From contig NZ_JAFYHP010000031.1 of NCBI RefSeq assembly GCF_017539065.1, forward strand, positions 1 through 64,000: a DNA stretch of 64,000 nt, in the 5' to 3' direction. The DNA comes from Methanobrevibacter sp. Its GTDB lineage: Archaea; Methanobacteriota; Methanobacteria; Methanobacteriales; Methanobacteriaceae. The notes beneath the pieces were generated by a model that was given only the letters and a program-made list of their open reading frames with translations, was not told where the DNA came from and made no database searches. The position numbers and the translations under genes are program-made. Positions 24,064-33,639 of this stretch are shown one piece after another. How positions within the stretch are numbered: the first letter of the stretch is position 1; every line of letters begins with the position of its first letter.

Positions 24064-25395
24064 TTATGTAAATTTTTTGCTGACTTCTTCAACTGCTAGG
24101 ATTAACGGATCTGTAACCATTGATACAGGTGGTGCATAAGCAAATTCCATATTGCTCAAATCAAAGCAGGTTAAACCTTCAGTAATCGCTAATGTCATTG
24201 TATCGATTCTTTCAGCTACCCTTTCCTCTGCAATGATTTGACAACCTATAATGGTTCCGTTTCCATCACATATTACCTTGATATCCATCGGTTTTGCATT
24301 CGGATAGTAACGTGCTCTTGTAAGAGCCTGAACTTTTTGAACAACCGGTCTGATACGATTTTGCTGTGCAAAACTGGTGGTATATCCGACTGCACCGAAT
24401 TCGAGTTTGCCCACTTTTGAAACCATTGAGTTCAAAACCGGATTGAATTTGGATTTTTTACCACAGATTGTACGGGCCAATGTTTTTGATTCACGAACTG
24501 CAGTGGTACCTAACTGTGAAATGGTATTTGAACCTAAAATCAAATCTTTGGACTCAACACAGTCTCCAACTGCATAAACATCTTCAACTGAAGTTTCCAT
24601 TCTATCGTTAACAAGTATAGCCCATCTTCCAATTTCACAACCTGCCATTTTTGCTAGTTCCAGTTCAGCTCTCACACCAGTTGCCATTATCACCATATCA
24701 GCATCATAAACCTCTTCCTCACCGAAGCATGCCTTTTCCACTTTGCCGTCACCGATCAATTTAGTAATCGGTTTTCCAAGAACTACCTGAATACCTTCAC
24801 TTTCCAAGTATTCCACTAATATGTCTGACATGTCCTTATCGAGGGACCTTGGAACAATTTGAGGCAACATTTCACTTAAAATAACATTTAAACCCTGTTT
24901 TTTAAGAGCATATGCGATTTCAATACCAATTAAACCGGCGCCTGTTACAATTGCACTTTTGGCATCTTTCATTGCTTCCTGTACTTTTTTACCATCCTCG
25001 ATATTGCGGATTCTGTATACTCCATCCAATTCCACTCCCTGCATTGGAGGGATAAACGGATTTCCACCGGTTGCAAGCACGACCTTATCATAATCAAGGA
25101 CAATTTCCTTACCGTCTTTTTCATAGGTAACAGTCTTTTTATCTGAATCAACGGCTGTCACTTCAACCTCTGTGATAACTTCAATATCTTTTTGTTTATA
25201 ATCTTCAGGAGTTCTCATTACAATATCATCAAATGATTCGATTGTACCTGACAGTACATAAGGAATTGCACACGGAGAGTATGCAACCTTGTCATCTCTT
25301 GTGAGAACAGTAATTTCTATTTCTTTATCGAGTTTTCGAATATTGGAAGCTGTGGATATTCCTCCAGCTCCTCCACCAACTATAACTACTTTCAT
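24064..25395 (-). CDS. CoA-disulfide reductase / NADH oxidase-family flavoprotein
   Basis: A 443-residue FAD-dependent pyridine nucleotide-disulfide reductase. The FAD motif GGGAGGIS is at the N-terminus. The redox Cys42 lies in YSPCAIPYVLSG, as in CoA-disulfide reductases and NADH oxidases. VTGAGLIGIEIAYAL is the NAD(P)H site, VYAVGDC the second FAD site, and a dimerisation domain follows. It likely acts in thiol or oxygen/sulfur redox balance; CoADR, NADH oxidase and polysulfide reductase cannot be separated by eye. It heads a pair with the Mrp gene. A TATA-like AATATATATAATAT lies about 35 bp upstream. Confidence 0.88.
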   Translation of the reverse strand: MKVVIVGGGAGGISTASNIRKLDKEIEITVLTRDDKVAYSPCAIPYVLSGTIESFDDIVMRTPEDYKQKDIEVITEVEVTAVDSDKKTVTYEKDGKEIVLDYDKVVLATGGNPFIPPMQGVELDGVYRIRNIEDGKKVQEAMKDAKSAIVTGAGLIGIEIAYALKKQGLNVILSEMLPQIVPRSLDKDMSDILVEYLESEGIQVVLGKPITKLIGDGKVEKACFGEEEVYDADMVIMATGVRAELELAKMAGCEIGRWAILVNDRMETSVEDVYAVGDCVESKDLILGSNTISQLGTTAVRESKTLARTICGKKSKFNPVLNSMVSKVGKLEFGAVGYTTSFAQQNRIRPVVQKVQALTRARYYPNAKPMDIKVICDGNGTIIGCQIIAEERVAERIDTMTLAITEGLTCFDLSNMEFAYAPPVSMVTDPLILAVEEVSKKFT

Positions 25396-25471
25396 TATAA
25401 CAAAACCATATATAATTTATACAATATTATATATATTAAAAAATAATATAAAAAGTTTAAGGTCATAAATA

Positions 25472-25495
25472 GTAGATAATAACAGGTTTATCTAC
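25472..25495 (-). terminator. Hairpin at the stop of the MutH/Sau3AI-like gene
   Basis: GTAGATAA and TTATCTAC form a perfect 8-bp stem with an 8-nt loop. The TAA stop sits at the end of the 5' arm on the minus strand. The T-tract that follows is weaker than at the other sites. Confidence 0.5.
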
Positions 25496-25970
25496 ATTTA
25501 AAATCAATTTCATTAATAATTTTTTGCAGATATTTCTTTTTCAACACGAATTCGCGTTTATTTGCCAATCTGTCGCTATTAGGTTGAGCCACCTTCTCAT
25601 TAAGTCTGGAAGCTCCTAAGTATTTAGTATCTCCTTCAGTTAATTTATGGGCTTCACCATTGTCTATTGCCTTTTTAATAATATAGTAATCATTAAAAAG
25701 AATATCAAAATCATTAGTTAAGTAATATATTTCTAAATCTGTGATAATCTCCTCATAATACCAGATTATCAAGATTGCTTCGTGCTTAAACAAATCTGAA
25801 AAGGAAATCAGATTAAAATAATCAATATCGGCAAGCTTATATTTGGATGACGGATACGGTCTGCCGCAAAGTTTGGTGTTATACTCCAATGGAGCTAAAA
25901 AAAAATTATTTGATTCATTTAAACTAATTTCATTGATATTTTTACCAATCAATTGTTCAAATGAATCCAT
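25488..25970 (-). CDS. MutH/Sau3AI-like protein, apparently lacking its catalytic core
   Basis: About 160 residues. The block AHKLTEGDTKYLGASRLNE near residue 115 resembles the conserved GxAHxLSExDTxYLGA segment of Sau3AI-type restriction endonucleases and the MutH fold, and the N-terminal LIGKNINEI resembles the start of MutH-type domains. The D...E-x-K catalytic motif expected between them is not visible, and that part is shortened, so it may be an internally deleted remnant or a non-catalytic DNA-binding relative. No methyltransferase gene is adjacent. Family recall is by eye. I chose the ATG over an upstream TTG. Confidence 0.5.
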   Translation of the reverse strand: MDSFEQLIGKNINEISLNESNNFFLAPLEYNTKLCGRPYPSSKYKLADIDYFNLISFSDLFKHEAILIIWYYEEIITDLEIYYLTNDFDILFNDYYIIKKAIDNGEAHKLTEGDTKYLGASRLNEKVAQPNSDRLANKREFVLKKKYLQKIINEIDFKCR

Positions 25971-25981
25971 ATTAATCAAAT

Positions 25982-26665
25982 CTATTTGTCTAAAGCTGGA
26001 ATTCCTGTAATTCTTAAACCACCATAGTGGGATTTGTATTTGATGTTTAATCCTATTAATAATGGGGTGATTTTTTCAATGATTCTTGCTTTTTCTAAAA
26101 TACCACAGTCAATGGTTTTGACTCCAGGGATTTGATCGATGATTTCAGCTGCAGTTTCTTTTGCTTCTTTGTCGTCTCCTGCGATTAGACAGTCACAGTC
26201 AATATCTTCTGGAATGTTTGCAAGGTGAGAGTTTGAAATATTACAAAATGCACAGATTACCTTAGCACCTGTTCCTTCAAGAATGGAAGCTGTTCTTTCA
26301 GCAGCAGATCCTTCCATCAAGTCAATGAAACGGAATGGTTTTCCGCCAATTGCAGTTTCAAGAGGTACTGTTGCATCCATAACAATCTTGTCAGTACAGA
26401 ATTCTTTGATTCCTTCAACTGTAGGTTTTTGAGCAGCTAATGGAACTGTGATGATTAATACGTCACCTTCTTTTGCAGCATCTTCGTTTGCCATACCAAC
26501 TAATGATAAGTCATAGTCCGCTAAATCTTCTTTAGCTTTTGCAACAACATCCAATGCTTTTTCTTCTTTTCTAGAACCTACAATCACATCTAAACCAGCG
26601 ATAGCCAATCTTTCTGCAATTCCAAGTCCTTGTGGCCCTGTTCCTCCAATTACACTAATTTTCAT
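25982..26665 (-). CDS. npdG: F420H2:NADP+ oxidoreductase
   Basis: Transfers hydride between coenzyme F420 and NADP, supplying NADPH in methanogens. About 227 residues, the usual size. The Rossmann motif GGTGPQGLGIAERLA and VGSRKEEKA (an Arg/Lys that fits the NADP phosphate) are followed by VLIITVPLAAQKPT, VMDATVPL and the C-terminal KYKSHYGGLRITGI typical of Fno/NpdG. I used the ATG after GGTGATTAAA. That site overlaps the stop of the DUF2284 gene, so the two are translationally coupled. Confidence 0.94.
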   Translation of the reverse strand: MKISVIGGTGPQGLGIAERLAIAGLDVIVGSRKEEKALDVVAKAKEDLADYDLSLVGMANEDAAKEGDVLIITVPLAAQKPTVEGIKEFCTDKIVMDATVPLETAIGGKPFRFIDLMEGSAAERTASILEGTGAKVICAFCNISNSHLANIPEDIDCDCLIAGDDKEAKETAAEIIDQIPGVKTIDCGILEKARIIEKITPLLIGLNIKYKSHYGGLRITGIPALDK

Positions 26666-26674
26666 TTTAATCAC

Positions 26675-27226
26675 CTATTTCTTATCATAAAGAAGACCGC
26701 CAACAAATATCAGGTATTCGGGGAGTCTACCATCATGAGCATAAAGTATTTTATATCCAAAGATATCCTCTACTGTCTTATCAACATACGCACCTAATGA
26801 TTCAAGGGAATAGCGCATTTTAACCGGCATTTTACAAGGTATTCCTACTTCCCTTGTACATCTCATGCACAGGTTACATTTTCCCAAAAACAAGCCTAAG
26901 GAATTTTCATCCTCCAGCATATAAATTTCATTCATTAATCTTCCTTTTAAACGTTCAAAACGTTTTAGGACATATTCAAGTTCCCTATCAGAAAAAGTAT
27001 GTTCAAGTTCATCAGGTCCAAAATCTATTTTAAAAGCAATAATTTTAAGTTTGTTATAAGAGTCCCAAATGTCATTCACATCAAAATCAAAAGGAGGATA
27101 GTTCCAATTGTATCCTAACATTTCCTGTTCTTCAATGCAGAGTTTTGAAACTTCGTCAAAGTTTACATAGGACTCACAATATTCCTTAACATCAACATCC
27201 GCCGTGAGTTTTTTAATCTCTGACAT
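26675..27226 (-). CDS. DUF2284 metal-binding protein
   Basis: A 183-residue predicted metal-binding protein. Cysteines in CNLCMRCTREVGIPCKMP followed by RYSLESLGAYV correspond to the DUF2284 signature (C-x2-C-x2-C, then C-x-x-P and SxExxGxxV), and an additional Cys is near residue 30 (SKLCIEEQ). An Fe-S cluster is plausible. Function unknown, but it is coupled to npdG, suggesting a redox task. No clear ribosome site precedes the ATG. Confidence 0.85.
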   Translation of the reverse strand: MSEIKKLTADVDVKEYCESYVNFDEVSKLCIEEQEMLGYNWNYPPFDFDVNDIWDSYNKLKIIAFKIDFGPDELEHTFSDRELEYVLKRFERLKGRLMNEIYMLEDENSLGLFLGKCNLCMRCTREVGIPCKMPVKMRYSLESLGAYVDKTVEDIFGYKILYAHDGRLPEYLIFVGGLLYDKK

Positions 27227-27270
27227 AATTAATAATATAAAAATTTTACATAATAAAAGTTTCTATAGCA

Positions 27271-27615
27271 TTACCCATCTAAAACCAGATTTAAACTAAT
27301 CTTTTTTGAATTATAATTCATTGATTTATGAGCATCATCTAAAGACTTCTTTAAAGTGTTTATTATGGCATTTAATAATTCTTCATTGAAATCAATACAT
27401 TCTTCGCCTCTAAATTCAGTAACTTTAGAAATCTTTTCATGTTCTAAAAAGTCGATGAATTCTTTCCAATCATAGTCAATTTCATCAATCAATATTTTAA
27501 CATCAAGTAATTTATCGTTAAGCTCTGACGCTTTCTTAATAGATTTTAACTCAATATCCTCTAAATCATTTAATTCCTTTTGACTATATTCATAAATATA
27601 AGTTTTTTCTGTCAT
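27271..27615 (-). CDS. Small acidic helical protein, unknown
   Basis: About 114 residues, starting with the ATG one base after the MATE stop codon; an upstream start inside the MATE gene is less likely. It is charged and helical (SQKELNDLEDIELKSIKKASELNDKL, split here by its own repeats of Asp/Glu and Lys) with no membrane segment and no recognised domain. As the last gene of the aroA'-aroB'-thpR-cca-MATE operon it is translationally coupled to MATE. Confidence 0.6.
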   Translation of the reverse strand: MTEKTYIYEYSQKELNDLEDIELKSIKKASELNDKLLDVKILIDEIDYDWKEFIDFLEHEKISKVTEFRGEECIDFNEELLNAIINTLKKSLDDAHKSMNYNSKKISLNLVLDG

Positions 27616-27616
27616 T

Positions 27617-28984
27617 TTAACCCTTGATAAAGTAATCTTCATGTTTCTTTAAATAATAATTAATGTAGATGAAGCTTATAACCGCACCTAAAGCCATTCC
27701 GGTAACTGTACCCAGATATATTCCAATGTCTGCAAGGCCAAATACAAATGCAAATAACGCCGCAAAGATTATCTCCAAGAGAAATGCTCTTAAAAATGTT
27801 AAGGCAAGAGAAATTGTTCCCTTTCCCATGGCTTGGAAAAGATTTCCTGCTAAAATACCGAATGGCATGAATAACAAAAAGAAACATAATATACGTATAC
27901 AATCAACTACACCTGAAGACAATACAGAAGCACTTGCTGAGTATGAGAAAATAAATGATAGGGGTTCAGCAAATAAATATAAGAATGTACAGATAATTGT
28001 GGATGATATCAAGCCTAATTTCAAGCCATAATTAAGTGCTGTTTTTAGATTGGTTAAATTGCGTGCTCCATAAGCCGCTCCTCCAACAGTCAAAGCCGCC
28101 ATACCTATACCGAATAATGGAGCCATACCCATAGCCACCAATCTCCAAGTTGCAGTATATATTGCTACTGCTATAGTGCCTGAAAGCAATGTTAGCCAAT
28201 AATTCATCAAAATGGATACGAAAGAAAGAATGAATTGCTCTAGACTTGCAGGAATACCGACAACAAGAATATCTTTATAGATTCCCAAATCCCTTTTATA
28301 TTGCCTGAAATTAACTTTTATAAAGCTATCTCTCAAATAGAACATCCAATACATCATCAAAAGCATTGGAAGTGCGCCGGCAAGAACTGTAGCGATTGCT
28401 GCTCCCATTACTCCTAAATCCAACACATAAATAAAAATAGGATCAAGAATCATATTAATGACTGCAGTAAACAATAAAGGATATGATGCACGTTTTATTT
28501 CCCCTTCAGACCTAAATATAGCAGCCATCATTGCAGGAATGAATATTGAAAAAACCCCACCGATGACAATGGTTCCGTAAGCCATTGTTTCGGCTATTAC
28601 CTCGCCTGCGCCCATTAATAAGAGCAGGGGTTTTAAAATCAATAACATTGAAATTGTTGCAATTACTGATATTACAATACTCAATATCATAGAGTGAATG
28701 GCACTGTTTTCCGCATTAGGGTAGTCTTCGGCCCCAATGTATCTTGCAATCAGACTGTTTCCGCCTGCACCCAAACCGTTTGCAAATCCCACCATGGCCA
28801 AAAACAGAGGGGTTACAAAACCAACTGCCGCAAGAGGGTTTGGACCTAATCCTGAAACCCAAATACCATCAATAATATTATTCAACATCATGAATAAGTT
28901 AGAAATGATGATAGGCACAGCTAACTTATTGATTGCTTTTTTAGGATGGTTAACGATTAAGTCAATTTCTTCAGTCTTCTCCAT
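27617..28984 (-). CDS. MATE-family efflux transporter
   Basis: A 455-residue protein with about 12 membrane spans, a cation-driven exporter of the MATE family. Features seen are NHPKKAINKLAVPIIISNLFMMLNNIIDGIWVSGLG (in two overlapping stretches) typical of the MATE N-terminus, GLGAGGNSLIARYIGAED, a duplicated second half beginning GIPASLEQFILSF, and IRILCFFLLFMPFG. Substrate unknown. AAGGTGAACC, which includes the cca stop codon, precedes the ATG, so it is coupled to cca. Confidence 0.92.
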   Translation of the reverse strand: MEKTEEIDLIVNHPKKAINKLAVPIIISNLFMMLNNIIDGIWVSGLGPNPLAAVGFVTPLFLAMVGFANGLGAGGNSLIARYIGAEDYPNAENSAIHSMILSIVISVIATISMLLILKPLLLLMGAGEVIAETMAYGTIVIGGVFSIFIPAMMAAIFRSEGEIKRASYPLLFTAVINMILDPIFIYVLDLGVMGAAIATVLAGALPMLLMMYWMFYLRDSFIKVNFRQYKRDLGIYKDILVVGIPASLEQFILSFVSILMNYWLTLLSGTIAVAIYTATWRLVAMGMAPLFGIGMAALTVGGAAYGARNLTNLKTALNYGLKLGLISSTIICTFLYLFAEPLSFIFSYSASASVLSSGVVDCIRILCFFLLFMPFGILAGNLFQAMGKGTISLALTFLRAFLLEIIFAALFAFVFGLADIGIYLGTVTGMALGAVISFIYINYYLKKHEDYFIKG

Positions 28985-28988
28985 AGGT

Positions 28989-30341
28989 TCACCTTACAAT
29001 ATACTGGCCAGGATTAATGAAATCATCTAAAAACACTAAATCGATTTCATCAACTTCAATGAATTCATATGTATCTATTAAGTTCTTTTTAAGGTTTTTT
29101 CCAACTTTAATCAATCCTATGTGTTCTGTTGTGAATATATGGGCAATTAAATCAATTGCATTTACAAATTCACGCTCCTGAGTGTAAACTAAGAAATCAT
29201 CTTGAATATAACAGTTTTCACGACCATATTTGCTTACAAAATTCTCGCAAGCCTGTGTTATGAACACCTTAGGGCCAATGTTAACTTTAACACTATTCAA
29301 TTTTGATGATGCCATTTCTAATAAAATTACACAAGTATTTACTTCATCACTCCAATAATCAGCCTTAAAAACATTGAACTCCTCGCTCTTTAACTTTCTT
29401 GCAAGTGCCATGCATGTTTTTCTGAGTTGTGGATGAAGCGTATCCAAAGGCATATCTGGAATATCGAACCTGATTGCTATTAAATCGCTGTTCCTTTTTT
29501 CAAATTCATCTAAAATATCCTGTTTATTTAGATTACGAATGATTGGATAAAAATAATCTTTTTTATTGTCTGAAAATATGTAATTGCGTGCTGATTGTAT
29601 GAATTCCGCCATCTTATCTAATCTTAAAGCAGCGGCCACATTGCGATTCTTATCAGTTGGGTCAATGACTATTAATGGGTCCTTGAAAATGCTAGGTTTT
29701 CCATGTCCTTCCAAATTCAAAACCTCACCATATTTCCAATTGATTGCAGCCTTTAATGTATTTTCAAAATTACCATAGTTAATTATCAGCAATTCGCATA
29801 GATAACCTGCAAATCCCCCTACCTTAAATTCGGAACCATATGTTCCTGTCATCGCCATAAATCTCTTTAAAAGCAGCACCTCATCTTCCTGGCCTTTAGT
29901 CAAATTTTCCTTAACGTATCGTGTATGCAATATTGTCCTGTCAACTGCTGATTTCAATTGAGATCCGTCTTCAATCGCATAACAAGGAACAATATCTACT
30001 TCACAGCCTTCTATATCTGTTGTAACATAAGGATGAGAGGCAAAATGATGTTGTGCTACACTATTAAAATGTTCGCAACATTTATGCGCTAAATCAAGAC
30101 CTTTTTCCTTTAAGTATTTTTTATCTGTGTTTAATGGAAAAGCAATGAAAATATCAATGTCGGATTTTCCTTTGAGTGCAGTGTTCTTTGCAACGGAACC
30201 TACTAAAGTCACATTTGCTTTAATGTCTTCACTATCACAAGTCTTTTGAAGAAAATCCATAATATCTGATGAAACATCATCCACATGTTTCTTTTCTTCA
30301 TCTGTAGGTTTAATATCTTTTAGAATAACTTCATAATCCAT
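28989..30341 (-). CDS. cca: CCA tRNA nucleotidyltransferase, archaeal class I
   Basis: Adds or repairs the 3' CCA end of tRNA. About 450 residues, the archaeal class I size. The nucleotidyltransferase signature GSVAKNTALKGKSDIDIFIAF near residue 45 holds the metal-binding D-x-D, with a third Asp in GCEVDIVPCY. The middle has HTRYVKENL and RLLKRFM-like stretches. I used the ATG overlapping the end of thpR, preceded by TGTGAT, instead of an upstream TTG. It sits in the same operon as thpR, another tRNA 3'-end or RNA-processing enzyme. Confidence 0.94.
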   Translation of the reverse strand: MDYEVILKDIKPTDEEKKHVDDVSSDIMDFLQKTCDSEDIKANVTLVGSVAKNTALKGKSDIDIFIAFPLNTDKKYLKEKGLDLAHKCCEHFNSVAQHHFASHPYVTTDIEGCEVDIVPCYAIEDGSQLKSAVDRTILHTRYVKENLTKGQEDEVLLLKRFMAMTGTYGSEFKVGGFAGYLCELLIINYGNFENTLKAAINWKYGEVLNLEGHGKPSIFKDPLIVIDPTDKNRNVAAALRLDKMAEFIQSARNYIFSDNKKDYFYPIIRNLNKQDILDEFEKRNSDLIAIRFDIPDMPLDTLHPQLRKTCMALARKLKSEEFNVFKADYWSDEVNTCVILLEMASSKLNSVKVNIGPKVFITQACENFVSKYGRENCYIQDDFLVYTQEREFVNAIDLIAHIFTTEHIGLIKVGKNLKKNLIDTYEFIEVDEIDLVFLDDFINPGQYIVR

Positions 30342-30345
30342 ATAA

Positions 30346-30903
30346 TCACAATTCAAATATACTTATATCCTGATATATCGGTCCTCTTGGGGTTAAGGTT
30401 GATTTTTTTAGTGAGATTTGTGAAACTTCCATCTCACCAATTTCAACATTGCTGAATTCCTCAATTGTTGATTTGACTTTGTTTTTATTTTTTGCTGATT
30501 TCATGCGTCCAATGGTCAAATGTGTTGAGAATTTTTTGTCTTTATCAAAGCCTATTGCAGCAAATTCCTTATCCAACCGGTCATGCAAATCCTTTAGGAT
30601 TGTATCGTCTTCAATGCCTACCCAAATGACTTTTATATGATTGTTATTTGGAAACGCACCGCAACCGGTAATGTTAATTTTAAAAGGTTTGAACTCGCTT
30701 ACTACATTGGCTATAGCATTTTCTAGTAATTTTAAACCGTTTGTATCAATGTCACCAAAGAACTTTAAGGTTAAATGAAGGTTTGCCAATTTCACATATT
30801 TAATTTTAGTATCGATCTGTTTGAATTCCTTAATGACTTTATTTATTTTTGGTTTTAAATCGTCATCCAAATCTATTGCTAGAAATGCTCTTATTTCAGA
30901 CAT
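30346..30903 (-). CDS. thpR: RNA 2',3'-cyclic phosphodiesterase
   Basis: A 185-residue 2H phosphoesterase (LigT/ThpR) that opens 2',3'-cyclic phosphates or acts in RNA ligation. The two H-x-T-x motifs are HLTLKFFGD near residue 43 and HLTIGRM near residue 128, at normal spacing. EIRAFLAIDLDD is the usual N-terminus. It is 8 nt behind aroB' and overlaps the start region of cca, fitting a tRNA-maturation pairing within an amino-acid operon. Confidence 0.93.
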   Translation of the reverse strand: MSEIRAFLAIDLDDDLKPKINKVIKEFKQIDTKIKYVKLANLHLTLKFFGDIDTNGLKLLENAIANVVSEFKPFKINITGCGAFPNNNHIKVIWVGIEDDTILKDLHDRLDKEFAAIGFDKDKKFSTHLTIGRMKSAKNKNKVKSTIEEFSNVEIGEMEVSQISLKKSTLTPRGPIYQDISIFEL

Positions 30904-30911
30904 AATAACAC

Positions 30912-32042
30912 CTATTGCTCAATAATGGTCTCATCGATTGCTATTCCGAAGTGGCGTGCGTTAGTTTCAATATAAACTTTTACCTTATCTCCGACTTTAG
31001 CGTCAGCTACTGACAAAGGATTGTTATTCTCATCAACAATGCGGATTGTTTCTGCATTTTGAAGTAAAGTACGAATAATCTGACCTTCATATTCTGCTTC
31101 AATTAAGATTAAAGGCCTTCTTTCTATTTTACTTCTTCCGACATATGCGGTTCTGGTTTCGCCTTCAGTATTAACGATTAATACTTCATCACCAGCAACC
31201 AATTCTGACAGGTATCTTGTTTTATTTCCAGGCACCATCACATATGCCTGAACAGGACCTGCATTTACTCTAAACGGACGAGATGCAACATATTCACTTT
31301 CCAAAGATTCAGAATGTACCAAAAACATTGATTTTGAATAGGATCCTATAAGCATTCCTTCGCCAGGTTTCATCATGTCTGTTGTGTCAACACATACCCT
31401 ATCGCCTGAACCCAATGGTTTTACATTTGTTATGGTTGCAATTTTAAGTTCATATTTTACTTGTGATGCTTCAACAACTTCATGGGCAATCCTTTTAATT
31501 TGATTAAAATCATTTGCTTCAAATATTATTCCGTCAGTTCCATGCTCCAATGTTTCAAGAGCAACACGAGCGCCATCCAAATCACGTACGGCAGCTATTA
31601 TCTCAACATCTTCCTTCTGCAAATCTGCAATAATGTTTTCAAGTGGAATGATTGTCCAGTCAGTTCCGACAAGGATTATATAATCTACTATTGAACCTAA
31701 TTTCACTGCTAACTGTTCATGTGCTTTATCGGTGATTACTATATATGCACATACTTGTTTTCCTTCGCTTTTTGCTTTTTTAGCGGCTGCAATATCAACT
31801 GAATCGGTAAAGTCTTCTTTCAACTCTACAAATCCGTCTCCTTCACCATTAATTCCCACTAGATATATGTCAGCATCATCGGAATTTGCAATGATTTTTA
31901 CATTTCCCAATTTTCTAATCTGTTCCATATCTTCCAAGTCAAGGACATGGTCAATTCCTGATTCCAATGCTGTGGTAATCATTTCCTTTTTATCTTCCCA
32001 CAACTCATCAGGTGTGCTTATCCAAGCGAACTTGTTTTGCAT
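30912..32042 (-). CDS. aroB': 3-Dehydroquinate synthase II
   Basis: Converts the ADH/DKFP-derived intermediate to 3-dehydroquinate in the archaeal shikimate pathway, using NAD+. The 376-residue protein begins [20 protein letters not shown], typical of the family, with [14 protein letters not shown] in the middle and [27 protein letters not shown] and [15 protein letters not shown] in the C-terminal half. Its partner aroA' lies 9 nt upstream in the same operon. Confidence 0.95.
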   Translation of the reverse strand: MQNKFAWISTPDELWEDKKEMITTALESGIDHVLDLEDMEQIRKLGNVKIIANSDDADIYLVGINGEGDGFVELKEDFTDSVDIAAAKKAKSEGKQVCAYIVITDKAHEQLAVKLGSIVDYIILVGTDWTIIPLENIIADLQKEDVEIIAAVRDLDGARVALETLEHGTDGIIFEANDFNQIKRIAHEVVEASQVKYELKIATITNVKPLGSGDRVCVDTTDMMKPGEGMLIGSYSKSMFLVHSESLESEYVASRPFRVNAGPVQAYVMVPGNKTRYLSELVAGDEVLIVNTEGETRTAYVGRSKIERRPLILIEAEYEGQIIRTLLQNAETIRIVDENNNPLSVADAKVGDKVKVYIETNARHFGIAIDETIIEQ

Positions 32043-32051
32043 TGTGTCACC

Positions 32052-32843
32052 TTAGTCTAAGAATTTTAAAGCTTCATCTACTTCTGCATCGTGATGGACG
32101 ATTTCGGAAATTGCACGGGTGATTTTTCCAGGGTTTTCAGCTTGGAACAAATTACGTCCGAACGCAACACCTGCTCCTCCAACTTCAAGGGAATCTTTAA
32201 CCATCTGTAACAATTCCTCATCTGTGTCTATTTTTGGACCGCCTGCAATAACTACCGGTACAATGGCCCCTTCAACAACCTCTTTAAATGAATCTGGGTC
32301 TCCTGTGTAGTTGGTTTTAACGATATCCACACCAAGTTCTGAACCTACACGTGCAGCATGCTTTACAAATTCCACATCATGTTCGTTTTCAACCTTTTGA
32401 CCTCTAGGGTACATCATTGCAAGAAGCGGCATTCCCCAGTAATCACAGGTTTCAGCGACTTTACCTAATTCCTGCAACATTTGACTTTCTGTATCTGAAC
32501 CAAGGTTTACGTGAATGGATACTGCGTCTGCACCTAATTGGATTGCCTTTTCGACACTTGTTACGGTTACTTTGTCATTTGGGTCCGGTGCAAGGGAAGT
32601 ACTTGCTGATAAATGTACGATTAAACCTATATCGTTTCCGTAACCTCTGTGTCCTTGTTTTACTATACCTTTGTGCATTAAAATTGCATCTGCTCCACCT
32701 TGGGAGATTTCTTCAACTGTTTCATCCATATCGATAATTCCTGGAATTGGACCGCTTGATACACCATGATCCATTGGTGCGATTACAGTTCTTTTAGTAT
32801 TTCTGTTAATAATTCTTTCTAAACGGATTTTCTTACCTATCAT
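32052..32843 (-). CDS. aroA': 2-Amino-3,7-dideoxy-D-threo-hept-6-ulosonate synthase
   Basis: A class I aldolase-fold enzyme that makes ADH from 6-deoxy-5-ketofructose phosphate and aspartate semialdehyde, the first step of archaeal aromatic amino acid synthesis. The 263-residue sequence shows [28 protein letters not shown], the region [11 protein letters not shown] with the Schiff-base lysine, [15 protein letters not shown] and [10 protein letters not shown] (phosphate site). It is the first gene of a six-gene operon with a clear TATA box upstream and GAGGTTAAATA before the ATG. Confidence 0.95.
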   Translation of the reverse strand: MIGKKIRLERIINRNTKRTVIAPMDHGVSSGPIPGIIDMDETVEEISQGGADAILMHKGIVKQGHRGYGNDIGLIVHLSASTSLAPDPNDKVTVTSVEKAIQLGADAVSIHVNLGSDTESQMLQELGKVAETCDYWGMPLLAMMYPRGQKVENEHDVEFVKHAARVGSELGVDIVKTNYTGDPDSFKEVVEGAIVPVVIAGGPKIDTDEELLQMVKDSLEVGGAGVAFGRNLFQAENPGKITRAISEIVHHDAEVDEALKFLD

Positions 32844-32888
32844 TATTTAACCTCAAATAATTATGAATTATATTTTTCTTTTTCAATG

Positions 32889-32900
32889 TATATAAATATT
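32889..32900 (-). promoter_or_regulatory. TATA box of the aroA' operon
   Basis: On the minus strand ATATTTATATAC with an upstream purine-rich GGAAT. Its centre is about 50 bp before the aroA' ATG, giving a leader of roughly 25 nt that contains GAGGTTAA. The rest of the 32844-33120 gap is AT-rich and holds nothing else I recognise. Confidence 0.6.
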
Positions 32901-33120
32901 CCATGCACAAAAATATACAGTTGTCTAAAATTGATTATTTATATTTATTCGAATAATGTACTTTTAATAATCATAATTAAACATTAACATGATTTTATAA
33001 GTTAAATTTATTAAATATACTTAAAAAGAATAATTTTTTTATATTAAATTATTGAAAATATTTTAAAAATATATCATAAAAGAACTTTTACAATATTAAA
33101 ACAAGAACATTAAATAAGGA

Positions 33121-33639
33121 TTAATCTTTTTTTAATGAATCCGTCCACAAATCAAATTCCTTAATTTGCGGAGGGATGCCTGAATCATGATATGATTCCA
33201 AATAACCATATTGGGAAACATAATCTTCCCCACTTCCTTTTGCAGTATTTAAGAATTCAAGTAGTCCTCGGTTTCTGATTATTGTATGTTTTGGTTTGAA
33301 TGTTGATGACCATATATAAAATACCTTGAAAACAGTGTCAGGGTGATAACCGCCACCCAGATCAATTGCCAATATGTCGCAGGATTGAGTCATTTTAAAG
33401 ACTTCCGCCAAAACTTCATGCAATCTGACATCTGCATTGATGAAGTTTACATGAGACAATCTATTCATTGAATCAGAAGCTTCCGGCGAATTGTCAATGG
33501 CTATGATTGTGCAGCTTTCAGGAAGCAATTTTGTTGTTCCTCCTGTATGGCATCCCAATTCGATTATGGTATCGTCCGATTTAACCAAATCAAGGATATC
33601 CTGACGGTATTTTTTTACGTCATAACTTAATTTAATCAT
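33121..33639 (-). CDS. SAM-dependent methyltransferase-like protein
   Basis: A 172-residue Rossmann-fold protein. The motif I region IIELGCHTGGTTKLLPES, motif II IIAIDNSPEA, and NFINADVRLHE (motif III) fit a class I methyltransferase; DILAIDLGGGYHPD is the motif IV area. It is short, with no obvious substrate domain. It overlaps the pantoate kinase gene by 8 bp and is co-translated with it; a role in CoA metabolism is possible but unproven. Confidence 0.78.
   Translation of the reverse strand: MIKLSYDVKKYRQDILDLVKSDDTIIELGCHTGGTTKLLPESCTIIAIDNSPEASDSMNRLSHVNFINADVRLHEVLAEVFKMTQSCDILAIDLGGGYHPDTVFKVFYIWSSTFKPKHTIIRNRGLLEFLNTAKGSGEDYVSQYGYLESYHDSGIPPQIKEFDLWTDSLKKD

Noticed and set aside
28737..29030. 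Plus-strand frame opposite the MATE and cca genes
   Set aside because: It is the shadow of two genes with strong family motifs.
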